Positions 46,766-59,059 of a DNA stretch of 64,000 bases are shown here, in pieces (the first letter of the stretch is position 1; each line of letters opens with the position of its first letter). Below the pieces are notes generated by a model. It ran no database searches, was not told the origin of the DNA, and was given only the letters and a program-made list of their open reading frames with translations. The stretch is from Epiperipatus broadwayi (lineage: Eukaryota > Onychophora > Udeonychophora > Euonychophora > Peripatidae): assembly GCA_028023455.1 (NCBI GenBank), contig JAQFVV010012424.1, positions 1,100,001 through 1,164,000 of the forward strand, in the 5' to 3' direction. Made by a program: the position numbers and the translations under genes.

Positions 46766-47025
46766 TTGTCTTTTATTGTATCTTTATTTATATGAGGAAT
46801 AAAAAAGAAAGAGGAAATTATTAAAAAAAAGTTTTAAAATGGATATAATTTTGCTTTCATGGCAAATTCTTTGAATAATATTCTTTAGGAAAAATGTTGC
46901 TGATGAGTTCATCGAGTTATTTTTTGATTTAAAGTTCTATGTTTTTGAAAAAGTCAGGGAGTATGCCATTTCTTTATTTCCTGCTATAACAGAATCCAGG
47001 GCACATTGAAATTCTATCAGTTTTA

Positions 47026-47420
47026 TTATATTGATATATAAAAAATAATCTTTAATTTTTTCATTTTGTCAATCTTGGGTTTAGTAGTATGATGTATAAA
47101 ACTGGCAAACTTATTGCCAGTAACTGCTAGTTTTTTTAAAGGTGCTTCTATGCCCACCAAGCTTACATAAAAATGACCACTAAAATCTTCTAAAATTTGT
47201 TTGTTCATGCATGGTTTCTCTCCAGTTTTCTTTCCTATCATAATAAAAAACATTTTTATAAATTTGTCAGCAATTTCTGAATCTTTAGCTTGCAAAACTT
47301 GGCTCTTAAAAAACACTACTGGTTTTATTTTAATTAAAAACGAATTGTTTATCCTTCAAGGGAAATATTCATTGACAACTATACTGATGAGTTTGTTAAA
47401 TTCATCAAAGTGAACATTCT
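47026..47420 (-). pseudogene. Third LINE relic: linker before the reverse transcriptase
   Basis: The minus-strand reading FDEFNKLISIVVNEYFPLKD, then SQVLQAKDSEIADKFIKMFF, resembles the region between nuclease and RT in LINEs of the jockey/CR1 type. It lies upstream of the RT piece on the same strand at a plausible distance, so both may be one element split by later insertions. Confidence 0.45.
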
Positions 47421-47489
47421 TCACTTAACACATCATAGGATCTCGTCCTATATAACAATGATTGAATATTTGAGATGGAGAATAATAGA

Positions 47490-48095
47490 CTTTTTGTGGC
47501 CCACTCTGCAAGTGTTAAACTAATGTCTTCATTTGAAAATCGAACTTCCATTTTTTGATGAAGACAACAGATTACGAAATGTAGATGCTATAATAGAAAT
47601 AGCCCTAAATCATTTACATTCATATCTTTTAGCAGGAAACTTAGGTTTTAATTTGTTCAAAGACGCGTATTATATATTTAATATTTCAATTGTAAACAAT
47701 TTATTTGAAATCTATTTATTTCAATTAAAATTTTTCGGTTCTTTAAATATATATATATTCTATGCGATTGTTGGGGGTAGATGAATGTCGCAGTCTGTTG
47801 TGGCCTACCCTGCAATTAGTATGCATTACTAAGCCAAAGTATGTCACCACTTGAAAACTAAATTTAATTTTTTGATAAACTCCTATTTTAAAAAGACAAC
47901 AAATTTTGAAATATAGATTGCTATAATAATAAATAAACCGAAAGTGGAATAACCTGTAAATTGATTCACGTTTTTGTAGTCGCGAAAATGTTCGTTTTAA
48001 CTCGCGCAGAGACGCATATATAAGTGTGATGTTTTTAATAATAATTCAGTTTTAAACGATTTATTTGAAAGCTATTTATTTCAATTAAAATTTAA
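47490..48095 (+). repeat. Two adjacent copies of a roughly 250-300-base repeat
   Basis: TTGTGGCCCACTCTGCAA (47495) and TTGTGGCCTACCCTGCAA (47799) start two units. Both continue with CGAACTTCCATTTTTTGAT/TTTTTTGATAAAC and end in TTATTTGAAA.CTATTTATTT near 47720 and 48080. The second has about 56 extra bases. Confidence 0.75.
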
Positions 48096-48099
48096 AATA

Positions 48100-49455
48100 T
48101 TTCTGTACTTAATGAACAATTTTTTAAAACAATCATCCATATCAATATTTAACGTAAACTTTTATGTTCAATAATTTTCATAGACAAATAAAAAAAATAA
48201 ATAGACATATTCTAGAATTTTTTTTTAAAAAAATTACGTCACTAAGAGGGAAGGGCTACAAATATAAGTTCTCACGCAAAACTGACAGACGGAGAATAAT
48301 AAGGTTTAAATAATTAATAATATCTGGTTGTCAAGAGATTCGGGAGACCTCGGAAAACAGCGTGCTTGATTATCAAGTGAATAAATTTAACAAAACATTC
48401 AATGTTTTTGACTTTGTTCAACAAAATTGTAGACTTAGTTTTTAAAGGAAAAATGATTTTTGCGTTCACTTTCTTAGCTATTTTTAAAAAGCGGATCATC
48501 GCAGACAAATAGATTTAAAAATTCCAAAAATTATTTAGCGAAGTTTGAAGAAAATACCAAAGATGGAAAAAAAGTTGCTTTTATTTTTTTCAACAGCTAT
48601 TAGACTATTTTAAAGGGAAAGAAACGCTTTTGAATAAGTTAGTCTTAGCAATTAATGAGGCCAAAGAGAAAAATCACAATCTCTGATTTTTTTTTTTTAA
48701 ACTACAGATCAAAAAATTATGTAAAAATAATCTAAATAAACTGAGTTTGGTGCAGTTAGAGTCATGGACTATAATAACTCAAAGAATTGTTAAATGAAAG
48801 ACTGGAACTCAAGTTCCATGCATCAAGGTTCTAGACTGTACCTTCTGTGTTTAAGTTTCTTATGAACTCCTAAGCAATAAACATTCTGATTATTATGGGT
48901 AGAATATAAAAAAGCTGAATGGGTAATGATAAGTGGAACATCTTTCAATAGAAGATGCTGGGGTTCTTAGATTGCTGTCTTAATGTAAAGAAATATAAAC
49001 AGGAAATTTAACTGAATCCATCAAAGAAGATAAAGGTTATGAGTCTTGTGTAGGACTAAAGATTCTTGAACATCTTTCTACAGAGTAATAGAAAAGAAAT
49101 CAATACTCTCTAGACTACTCAAATACTGGATGATGATAATTTATAGTTTTTCTTCCCTTCTTTACTCTCTAGCTAAAAATGGCTAGATAACCATTTATTG
49201 ATCAATAATTAAATGACTAACTTAATTAGCTTAGAATCAAATTAAAAAAAAACTTCTTCTGGATTTCTATTCTAGATTGTGGACATTATTGCCATTGACA
49301 ATCATTCATTATGGGACTTCATTCAAATTTGTGTGGATATCCATTTATTGAGCAATAATTGGATGATTTACTCAATTAGTTTAGAATCTTTTTTTTTAAA
49401 ATTTCACTTGGATTTTAATCCCAGGTTGTGGATATTATGACACTGACAATTATGC
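48100..49455. other. AT-rich stretch with no recognised gene
   Basis: Two loosely similar blocks near 49190-49440 (CCATTTATTGA.CAATAATT, then GATTT..AATC.TAGATTGTGG) suggest a decayed local duplication. Confidence 0.4.
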
Positions 49456-49468
49456 ACCAAGGTTCTTT

Positions 49469-49576
49469 TTTTTTGTGTGTGTCATAGCATCGGTTAGGAC
49501 GTGAACCCGCAACCCGGGAAACTGCCTGCAAGTGAAATGCAGTCGCGCTGATCTCTCGACCACCAATGCAAGACAT
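49469..49576 (-). mobile_element. Compact tRNA-like SINE, copy 3, with 11-base target duplication
   Basis: On the minus strand it reads TTGCATTGGTGGTCGAGAG, the CTGCA...GGCAG arm, GCGGGTTCACGTCC and GATGCTATGACACACAC, with a poly-A tail. It closely matches copy 2. CAAGGTTCTTT flanks it at 49458-49468 and 49577-49587. Confidence 0.9.
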
Positions 49577-49589
49577 CAAGGTTCTTTAT

Positions 49590-50298
49590 TCAAATTATAA
49601 TATCAATCCTCATTTTATGATCAATAATTGCACGAGTAACTGAAATAGCCTGAAATCTAATTTATTAAAAAATTTTACCTGGATTTTAATCCTAGATTAT
49701 GGGTATTAAGCCACTAATCATTATAACCAAGACTTTTTATATAATTGATAATTGCAAAAGATAAGTTTACAAAAGTCGAATATCTGATTATAAATATACA
49801 GTTCTGGCCATAAAAATGTCTTTGTGTAAGAGTCCATCTTAAAATGGAGATTTGTTGCAATCAGAAAACTCTTCATTCAGAATGAAAAAAAAACAATTAT
49901 GTAAATAATACCCACTAATAATCAATTTTTTTAAAAATATATTTTTAATATTTGTTAAATTACTTTATAAAACAGGTAAAAATTAAATACTAAAGTAATT
50001 CATGAAAAGAATATGTATAAAAAATGTGCTAAAAATCAATCATCAATAGAAAGATATTTGGATATCAATAATAAAATTGCTGTACAGAGATAATAAGTTA
50101 AGAGAACAGAATGCAGTTGAAGCATAAGGAGAATAGCTAACCTACAGTGAACAAGGCTTGTCTACATACTACACAGGAAATAACCACTAAAATTATTAGA
50201 AAGATTCTAACACTATCTTAATTTTAATACTGTCAAAAAAAAACCTTTCCAAATTTGTATATATTTATTTACATGTAACTAACTCACACAACATCTAA
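49590..50298. other. AT-rich stretch with no recognised gene
   Basis: Nothing recognised. Confidence 0.4.
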
Positions 50299-50452
50299 AC
50301 ACAACTAATAACTGAATCACAGGCTTATTATATATCCGTGTTTATATATGTAATATATAGGGTACATGAGCACAGACCTTCACATGACCCATCACTCTCC
50401 ACACCATCTCATAACACGGATACACTTGAACACATATATGTTGAAAAGATAA

Positions 50453-50511
50453 AGAATCACCAATATAAGTATTTCATGCTAAACCAGCAATCATCAGTTG
50501 GTCCAGATTAC
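50453..50511 (-). ncRNA. Hammerhead ribozyme, minus strand (core intact)
   Basis: CTGATGA (complement of 50491-50497) and GAAA (complement of 50472-50475) are present. Stem I is GTAATC against GATTCT plus CCAA/TTGG, and the cleavage triplet is ATA. Confidence 0.82.
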
Positions 50512-50939
50512 CATCTCTACACATATATGCTATAAATGCTCAGATATATATTAAGATAGCCAAACCTCATACTTTAGAGATGGTGTGGAGAGTGATGGGT
50601 CGTGTGAAGGTCTGTGCTCATATACCCTATATATTACATATATAAACACAGGTATATAATAAGCCTGTAATTCAGTTATAATAGAGATGTCTGCCCATCC
50701 CTTGTATCTGTATTTAATGGATTATGTCCTGTACATGTGGGGTCAGATTGACTTTAGGTCAACATGGGTGTGACAAGAATCTTGGCCTCAGGGTGACCTT
50801 TGAGCATTCCATCATCAGATTTTCAATTGGATGGTTGAAGAGTTGGAGTGTGGAGTAGATTGAAGCCTGTCCATTAAAGTATGAGGTTTGGCTATCTTAA
50901 TATATATCTGAGCACTTATAGCATATATGTGTAGAGATG

Positions 50940-50998
50940 GTAATCTGGACCAACTGATGATTGCTGGTTTAGCATGAAATACGTATATTGGTGATTAT
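50940..50998 (+). ncRNA. Hammerhead ribozyme, plus strand (core intact)
   Basis: CTGATGA at 50954-50960, GAAA at 50976-50979, stem III AT/AT with loop ACGT, and stem I CCAA/TTGG plus GTAATC/GATTAT. Predicted cleavage follows A50987. Confidence 0.85.
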
Positions 50999-51111
50999 TT
51001 ATCTTTTCAACATATATGTGTTCAAGCGTATCAGTGTTATGAGATGGTGTGAAGAGTGATGGGTTGTGTGAAGGTCTGCACTCATATACCCTATATACTA
51101 ACCACAACTAA

Positions 51112-54100
51112 ATACAATATGAAATATTTTTAATATGTAAACAAAGTAAAAAAGAGTAAACAATATTTTTGAATGTTCCCAGTACTACATTCAAATTTAA
51201 AATTTTGAAAATTATTATCCAGCCTACCAAATGATATACTCATACAGACATATATTTAATTATTTCTGTTTAAGCTGAAAGCAGGAAACAGACATGAATG
51301 TCAATTCAAAAAATTATTCAACTATTTATATATTTAAATACAATTAACTTGATATGTTATCTTCAATATATATAATATAGATTTTGTTATAAATTAATAT
51401 TTAAACTTTTGTATTTATTTACATAGAACAAACATATATGATGATCCTTCTAGTTCAAAAGCTTCCTCGGATAATAATATTTGAGTTGACTTGTTTAAGT
51501 CCTTATTCTGATTATGTTATCATTAGTTTACAGACTAACCAGTTTGTTGTGAGTGTTGCTGTATTTGAATTAATAATTTGGCTATCTTTTTTAGTTCTCT
51601 TCCAGTTTTTCTCTTAATTTTCCTTCATGTGAAGTTAGTGACCCTCTTATAAAACTTCATTATTTATTTTCAAATTTCTGGAGTATTTTGTTATCAGATA
51701 AATCTGTATATGTTTTCAGATTCTAAACTGGATTAAAGGACTGCAAAAGAATAATGAGTATAGATGAATATTTTTGGAATATGAACATGAATCAGGCTAT
51801 ATGTTTGACTTGATAACTGCTAAAGTAGTGTGTGTGGAAACAAAGAGGGTAGAAAGCGTAAAGTAAAAGAGGCTTGGATCATTGCAAAAAATCAATACAC
51901 AATAAGTAAAAAAGAGTCAAGTGTTTTACTATCAAGAAAATGGAATCTTTAAATAAATCTACATAAGGCACACTATATTGAATTATATTGATTCAAACAG
52001 AAAAATAGGAATATTATTAATATGTTTCTAAACTACAGAAACAATTTTTTTAAATTTATAATTATGTATTTTGTTTTTGAAGATCATTTATCTTTTTAAC
52101 AAATATGTAATCATGTTTATTGGGTGTATACGATGGAATGGATAGCTATAGAGAGCTTCAAGGACTGAGTTTAAATACCTTCTAATTAAATTAATTTTTT
52201 TAAGAAGACAAATTTTTATGCTATGATTCATTTACACACACATCTATTATTGACATATATAGATATCTGTCTATTATTGCTATTTTAATGTATAGAAAAA
52301 TTAAAAATTGGTAAAATTTAAAAAGTCTGTGGAAAAATTAATTAGATTTATCTCCTGGATTAATATAAATCTTCGACTAACAATATAGCCCCAAATAATA
52401 GTGCACTCAAATAATAGCTTCTGCAAGTAACAATAATGATAAAACGGGAGTTAATAAATCAGTTTCTCCTAAATAAAGTATGAATTTTAAAAATTATTTG
52501 TGTTCTACCATCTATTTAATTTGATAACAAGCGAATAATAAAATCAAAACTTTCATTCTATCATTTCTGGTGAAATATCACACAAACAATGAACCATTTC
52601 ATTACTATTTATTATGACTTTAAAAATATAATTTCATCATTTTGGCTTCAGTTGATTAACACTGCAGTTCAGGAGAAGAAAAAGAGTAAATATTAGGAAG
52701 AAGCACTTCATCACTCAACTGGACATCACTAAAAAGGATTCATTCTTATATAAATGCAGCACTGCCTATATTAAATTGATACAGAATTCATATAAGGCAC
52801 AGTATATAGTACTTGTTATGAAGTCAACCCAATTTTAGTAATTTACCTTATTAAATGTTATAATATTACAGACAGCTGTTTTATTCTGACCTAATATAGG
52901 CGGTTTTTAAAAAGAAAATTTACATTGTCCTGTTAAAACCAATTGCCTTATTCATTGTTTGAAAGTATGTTGCTGTAAAATTAGATTTTAATAACTACAG
53001 AGAGATACATATCAATTTATTGAAAACTATTATTAGCTAAAAACATTACTCAATTTAGAACAATCAATCGTATTATAAACTCAACAAAATTAATATCATT
53101 TAAAGAAAAAAATACCAATTATAATATAATGTCTTCTTTTCCCTTGCTTTAAAATTTCTATCCATGTGCAGCAAATCACACTGAAAATGATTAATAAACC
53201 ATTAATTGATTAGATTTCTCATACTCTCTCACTTTAATAAAGGTTGGTTATTATCAGACCCTAGGCCTGCAAGTTATTTTGTTATAGGTATAACAATTAC
53301 TTAAAATTATGCTCATCTGCAAAAAGTTTATTAGGGTTAATAGTTTGACTAAAACATAGCCAGAGCATGTCTGCAACTGTAAATATATCCAACATCTGTT
53401 TAAATATAGCATACTGATCTCTTAGATGCTGGCATTATTGGAAATAATCTGTTTTCACATATCCTCGGATGACTTATCAATGATTCTAATTTTACTATTC
53501 TTCACCCATGTTTAAGAATCAATATATACAAAGTGCTCATCTATTTCATGATATGGAATTCAATTTTCCTGCTCTAAACTCTATAATTCACTTGTCTCAT
53601 GAATTGACTTTTATTTAAATAATTCTTTAGGAATCTGATTTGTGAATCATCATACTAATGCCCATTTTTTTGTATCAATGCCAATCTATTTAAAAACGAC
53701 CATTTTATCTGAATATTTTTTTTATATAGTAACAAGTATTAATACTCCACAAGGCTGAAACTTATTATTAGCTATGATTTTTGTTTTTATGTTAATCAAA
53801 CCAACTACAGTTGAAATAATAAATCAAATGAAATTTTAATAATTTTAAAAAGTGTAAATAAATTATAATTTATCAAATTTGACTTGTTTATGGATTCAGT
53901 TATTATATGAATACATTTATCTTATTAGCATCACAATTTATTCAAGGACTATTATCACTATTAATAAAAACTTTCAGTCTTTTCAAAATCAATATTTGAT
54001 TTATTCCTATATAACAAAATAGAGGTCAGATAAAAGTGGTTCTTTTTTTATCTGATGAATAGGTTAGCATTGTTACAAAAAAGTGGCTATTATTTTCAAG

Positions 54101-54795
54101 TTAATTTAAATGATTCTTTGAGAATTTGTCTTTTAAATTATCATAATAGTGTTTTCAGACTTAGTTATTCCATGAATGGATTTAGATTTGTCATGTAAAT
54201 ACTTTATTCGTTTAAACAATAATATGTAAATCTTTGGAACTTTGTGGGATGACAAGAAAAGTCTTTCATATATTTGTCATATCCATATTTAATTCATTTA
54301 AACAATATTTTTGACTATTGTACAATTAAACTGGATGATGGTATACATGTGTGAGCTTCTTAGTGCCATTGACCACTTCCAAAATCATAAGATGTTGATG
54401 ATATCTGTGATACGTTTATATATATTGGCCTGCAAAAAAGTCTTGGAAATAAATGAAGAGGAATGGTATAAATAATCCATAAGCAAAATGAACCATTTGC
54501 AATCGTTAATTTACATTAGAACTTAACAATATATATATATATAATCCTTAGCTAAAATAAGAAGTAGTTATACTGTATAAGGATAAAGTTTTTACACTTT
54601 TATGACTGGGTGCTTCCTGCACATTTTGATGCTATCCAATCTTTTCAAGGTCACATTTCTAAATCTGGCTGTTAAAAACGCTATCACTCTATGTTGTTTA
54701 CTTATTACTTATCTGGGGTATTTTTTGGAAATTATTATGTACATATTCAGTTAGTTAACTCTTATGTTGTTAAAACAAACATTTTAATCATGTAT
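51112..54795. other. AT-rich stretch with no recognised gene
   Basis: Apart from an HHR-family fragment at 52.1 kb, listed separately, no coding or RNA feature was recognised. Confidence 0.4.
52081..52195 (+). mobile_element. HHR-family outer-end fragment
   Basis: GATCATTTATCTTTTTAAC, TGTTTATTGGGTGTATACGA and GGACTGAGTTTAAATACC match the post-ribozyme part of a plus unit. The ribozyme itself is missing. Confidence 0.65.
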
Positions 54796-54797
54796 TT

Positions 54798-55417
54798 CAG
54801 TGGTGTGCAACATGTGGGTTGCAACTCCTTAAGGGGTCATTAAAAAATTGTTGGGAGTCATAGAAATTTTGAGAAGTTCTTATGTCGGATAAATTTTTAA
54901 TTAAAAAACAAAACCTAAACACTATTAAAAAATGCATAAAAACTAATCAACTCATTATTGTGTGTCTGACTACTTCTGTGTCTAAACACCTTCATTATAT
55001 TCCAATCCGCTTTATATAAACAGCACATTATAATGGCACTTTGCTTATATTGTTCTAATTTCTCTTATTCACTCTCAGAATTTTGTTCCCTGTGCTAGTA
55101 TCCCTCTAACGTTGATATGTGGTATTATATTATTGAATGTACACATTTTCTAAAACAAGCTAAAAAAGTTGTAATTGCTACAAATCAACAGATCTACTAA
55201 GAACCAAGTATTATTATACATTTTTTGTTAATATGCAAAGATCTTATATCAAATCGAATATACTGAAATATAATATAAAGATATATATTTTTATGTGGTA
55301 AAACGACTTTTATTATTACTACATTTATATACTTATAATAGGATGGAGACGACATATAAGAGGTCGCGTAAATTTTCAGTCTGAGTAACGCAAGTGTAAA
55401 AAGGTTGCGCACCACTG
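54798..55417. mobile_element. Nonautonomous hAT-type DNA transposon
   Basis: The ends are inverted repeats: CAGTGGTGTGCAAC at the left and GTTGCGCACCACTG at the right (one mismatch over 14 bases). The flanking octamers ATGTATTT (54790-54797) and ATATATTT (55418-55425) match at 7 of 8 positions, as expected for the 8-base target duplication of hAT elements. The 620-base interior has no transposase; the 96-residue minus-strand frame in it has no motif. An autonomous partner is not in the window. Confidence 0.82.
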
Positions 55418-55429
55418 ATATATTTAATA

Positions 55430-56605
55430 CCAAGTTGAGAAGTCTGCCTTCATATTTAGAAATATTTATTATGAGTTCTATTTTCATCCTCCTTTCCCGC
55501 AGACACTTAAATCTTCACACTTACATTTAAAAACTAAAGTATACTTATACTACACGCATGCAAATTGATATGCTTCTATCTTTAGCTATTTTACTTTTTT
55601 AAATATTTAATTATCGACTAAATAAATTGGCGCAAATATATAAAAAACACAGCTGTTTGTGTCATTTTCTTGAATTAAATTTTTTTTTAAAAAAAGCAAT
55701 TTTCATTTTAGTTTTGGTAAAGAATCTTTCTTTGGTTTCCTATTAAGTCTTAAATTCGATAAACTTTTACTTCCGTCAAGAAAATCTACTTAAATAAATG
55801 ATAGCTAAGACCTTTTTGCGATTTAGATCTTAATAGAAATTCTCCAATTACCTCAATCTAACTATTACGAAGTTTGAAAATTCAGAGCGTTTAATTTAAT
55901 ATCGGTTTCTTTGTTCATCTTGCCTAATATACATAGATATTAAAATATCAAGGTATTTATTTTTCAAACAATTTTTTAGATAAGTCATTTTAGGGTGTGT
56001 AATACCCTGCGCGTTTTGATGCAGTGGCGAATTGGCAGATTGCGGATCTTGAGGGACAAGATCGCGCCCAAATCTATCACTTTCATTGCTCGATTTTTTA
56101 TGAACAACTGAGCAATAAAGTCATTCGATTATTTTATTTAAGTGTATTCACATATTTACACACACTGGCAGTGTGCGTTTGTATTAAAAGAGATTAACAC
56201 ATTAAAAGAGATTAACAGAATTGCCTATTTTATTAATTCCGTTTAAAAGCAAATTAATAAGCAGTAAATAATAATATTTGTGAGCCGATATGCAAATACC
56301 ATAAAAAAATTAACAATAATAAACCATTTTGAAAACCATTTTGAAAAACACAAATATATATATGCCACGATGATATTTTAGTATTTGACACGTTTCTATC
56401 ACTTTCTAACAATATTTCGATTATTTCAGAGTCTCTCACCATATATTTTATTCTCAACTATATCCTACTAATAAATGCAATTTGATATTACACTTTCTTA
56501 AAGCCTATTTACATAATCTTTATAATATAAATAGATCAGCTTTTCCCATAAAAATCATTCTCAAGTTTATAATAAAGTATTTTTTTAGAAAGTCTGCATT
56601 CAGTT
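55430..56605. other. AT-rich stretch with no recognised gene
   Basis: A slightly GC-richer patch at 55990-56110 contains CCCTGCGCGTTTTGATGCAG; no homology recognised. Confidence 0.4.
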
Positions 56606-56715
56606 AACATAATACACCTATAGGGGATTTGAACTCAGTCTTTTAAGCACCCACCAACTATCCACACTATCTCATACAACTGATGCACATGACCACACCC
56701 ATGTAGAAAAGATAA

Positions 56716-56775
56716 ATAATCACCAATATATGTTATTTCATGCTAAACCAGTATTCATCAGTTGGTCCAGATTAT
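56716..56775 (-). ncRNA. Hammerhead ribozyme, minus strand (core intact, stem II mismatch)
   Basis: CTGATGA and GAAA are intact and stem I is ATAATC/GATTAT plus CCAA/TTGG. Stem II ATACTG/TAGCAT has an A-C mismatch, and stem III has one extra base. Confidence 0.75.
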
Positions 56776-57411
56776 CATCTCCCATACATATATATAATTA
56801 GTGCTCAGTTTATATTAAGACAGCAAATCCTCACACTTTAATGGACAAGCTTCAATCTATTCCAACCTCAAACTTTTCAGCCATCCATATCATTGAAAAT
56901 CTGATGACGAAAAGCCCAAATCCCATGCTGATGCCAACATTATTGCCATACCCATGTTGACATGAAGTCACTCTGATTACTCATGTATAGGACCTTATCC
57001 ATTTAAATACATAGAAGAGGGATGGGCAGGATACAAGCTTGATACGTAAATATTTGAAAACCAGGCACTTTTCACAAACCTGGAGCTTAATTGTAAATAT
57101 AGGGATTTGAACTCAGACTTTCAAGCACCCACCAACTATCCACATTATCTCATACAACTCATACACATGACCACACACATGTAGAAAAGATAAATAATCA
57201 CCAATATACATATTTCATGCTAAACCAGCATTCATTAGCTGGACGTGGCAATAATGTTGGCATCAGCATGGGATTTGGACTTTCCATCAGCAGATTTTCA
57301 ATGATATGGATGACTGAAAAGTTGGAGTATATTGAAGCCTGTCCATTAAAGTGTGAGGATTTGTTATCTTAATATAAACCGAGCACTGATTATATATATG
57401 TATGGAAGATG

Positions 57412-57470
57412 ATAATCTGGACCAACTGATAAATGCTGGTTTAGCATGAAATACATATATTGGTGATTAT
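57412..57470 (+). ncRNA. Hammerhead ribozyme relic, plus strand
   Basis: Stem I and GAAA (57448-57451) are intact, but the core reads CTGATAA at 57426-57432, changing an invariant G. Confidence 0.75.
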
Positions 57471-57629
57471 TTATCTTTTCTACATGTGTGTGGTCATGTG
57501 TATCAGTTGTATGAGATAGTGTGGATAGTTGGTGGGTGTTTGAAAGTCTGAGTTCAAATCCCCTATATTTACAATTAAGCTCCAGGTTTGTGAAGAGTGC
57601 CTGGTTTTCAAATATTTACATAATATATC

Positions 57630-58080
57630 TTTAAAATTGTAAATGCTTACATCATGATAATCAAAAAACTAGATCAATTGGTCTTTACAATCTTCCTTAG
57701 CACTTTCAAAATATTAGCAGATCATTCTAGTGCTTTTATCAAAATGAGATCTATATCTCATTTCCATACAATAAATTTGACATTATTTTAGCCCTATGCA
57801 TAGCTAATTTAGGTTAAACCATTATATAACTATGAAAAAATAATATCTTTTTAAATTGTTGATTGTAGGAGCTGATATCTGTAAGATACAATAACCTTCA
57901 AATGAGCTTTTCTACTTTAAAAGATACCAAGATATTTACACAAAGCATTTCTCAAGCTGTAAATTAAATAAAAAACACTAGTAAATTTTTTCATCTGCCA
58001 CTTGTATTTTAAACACTTAGAGCATCCTGCAGATTATCACTGATAAGAATAATACAATCATTGCCATGATCATTTTAATA
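57630..58080. other. AT-rich stretch with no recognised gene
   Basis: Nothing recognised. Confidence 0.4.
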
Positions 58081-58084
58081 TAAT

Positions 58085-58320
58085 AAATCCACTACATAAT
58101 GAAGGTCTCTCCAAGTTTAGTTAAGTTTTTTCAATCCTTAGCTTCTCCACATTACTCTAACAAACTTAGTTATTTCAACCATCCATCTCATATTTGATCT
58201 CATTCTAGGTCTTTTTATAATCTTTTAGGATCTACTTTAAAACTTCAATTTCTCATCTGTTATTACCTCTTCTAGCAAGATGGTCAATCCAGATCCGTTT
58301 CAGTTTCTTAACCATGATGT
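58085..58320 (-). pseudogene. RTE-type LINE 3' end fragment
   Basis: The minus strand matches the C-terminal region at 9.37-9.61 kb: the blocks GAAGGTCTCTCCAAGTT, TTATTTCAACCATCCATCTC, GGTCTTTTTATAATCTTTTA and CTAGCAAGATGGTCAATCCA occur in the same order. Frames are broken. It is 5'-truncated near 58320. Confidence 0.75.
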
Positions 58321-58860
58321 TGATCTTTTAATTCATCTATTTCACCTTTGATATAGATTACTTCATATTTCACATGATTCCAAGAAAGTTATTTTTTTTA
58401 ATTCATTAAAATCATTAATCCCACCATGAAAATAGATAGTATATGCCTATTTCAAATACTTGATATTTTTCACTCCTAATAATAACATTTTCTCTTATAT
58501 CATCATGTAGCAGCATTACAATATAAATAAATTTTTATAAACAATTAGCACTTGTCAGACAATATAGCAAATGTTTTTCTTAACTGAACTATGATAAATC
58601 ATTAAAAGTAACATAAGAAACACTTCTTTACTGAAGATAATTTTTGTATATTTACTTGTTAAAAAAATTTATAGCACTTATGAATTTTCCAAAATCTCAA
58701 TGAGTCTTCAGTAACTCATCATCTTCTATTAGAAGAAACCAGTTTAATAAAGTACTTAATAGTACTTCTTCTATAGTCGATAACAAAAATATTCAACTGT
58801 GAATAATAACTATATGGTAATTTCTGAAATGCTTTCTATCTTTTTAGTTTCATAAATTGA
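58321..58860. other. AT-rich stretch with no recognised gene
   Basis: Nothing recognised. Confidence 0.4.
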
Positions 58861-58869
58861 AATAATGGA

Positions 58870-59045
58870 ATCTCCCTTAGGATCCTTAAGATCACATGAT
58901 AACTGATGAAAGCCACAAGCTAGAAACTAATCTGGGGATATTAGATGTGTAGGCACTAAATAAAAATTTCATGCACAAACCTTCTGGCATCCATTGATTA
59001 CTCTGGTTTGCACTGGTGGTGCTACTGTATAGAGACTTTATTCTT
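58870..59045 (-). repeat. Dispersed repeat family R1, copy 5
   Basis: The reverse complement gives CTCTATACAGTAGCACCACC, AGAGTAATCAATGGATGCCA, GAAGGTTTGTGCATGAAAT, CTAATATCCCCAGATTAGTT and CTAGCTTGTGGCTTTCATC, collinear with 45475-45650. Confidence 0.85.
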
Positions 59046-59059
59046 AAGATCATATAGAT

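Larger units (their letters stand above)
50309..51102. mobile_element. HHR-family composite locus with 9-base direct repeats
   Basis: A short minus block (50309-about 50575) is followed by a longer plus block. The inner part of the minus unit is missing, and the join is near 50576, where CATACTTTAGAG is abrupt. The flank CACAACTAA occurs at 50300-50308 and 51103-51111. The sequence is closest to the 40.2 kb locus. Both units carry an intact hammerhead core. Confidence 0.88.
56615..57617. mobile_element. HHR-family composite locus
   Basis: The minus block has two outer-end signatures 478 bases apart (GAACTCAG at 56631 and 57109), the second unit ending abruptly at about 57240. The plus block follows to 57617. 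The outer ends of the second minus unit and of the plus unit form a near-perfect inverted repeat including AACCAGGCACTYTTCACAAA. ACATAATA flanks at 56607-56614 and 57618-57625, a weak 8-base duplication. One minus HHR is nearly intact and the plus HHR has a core mutation. Confidence 0.9.

Noticed and set aside
55197-55487. 96-residue minus-strand frame
   Set aside because: Overlaps the right end of the hAT-type element and shows no transposase motif.
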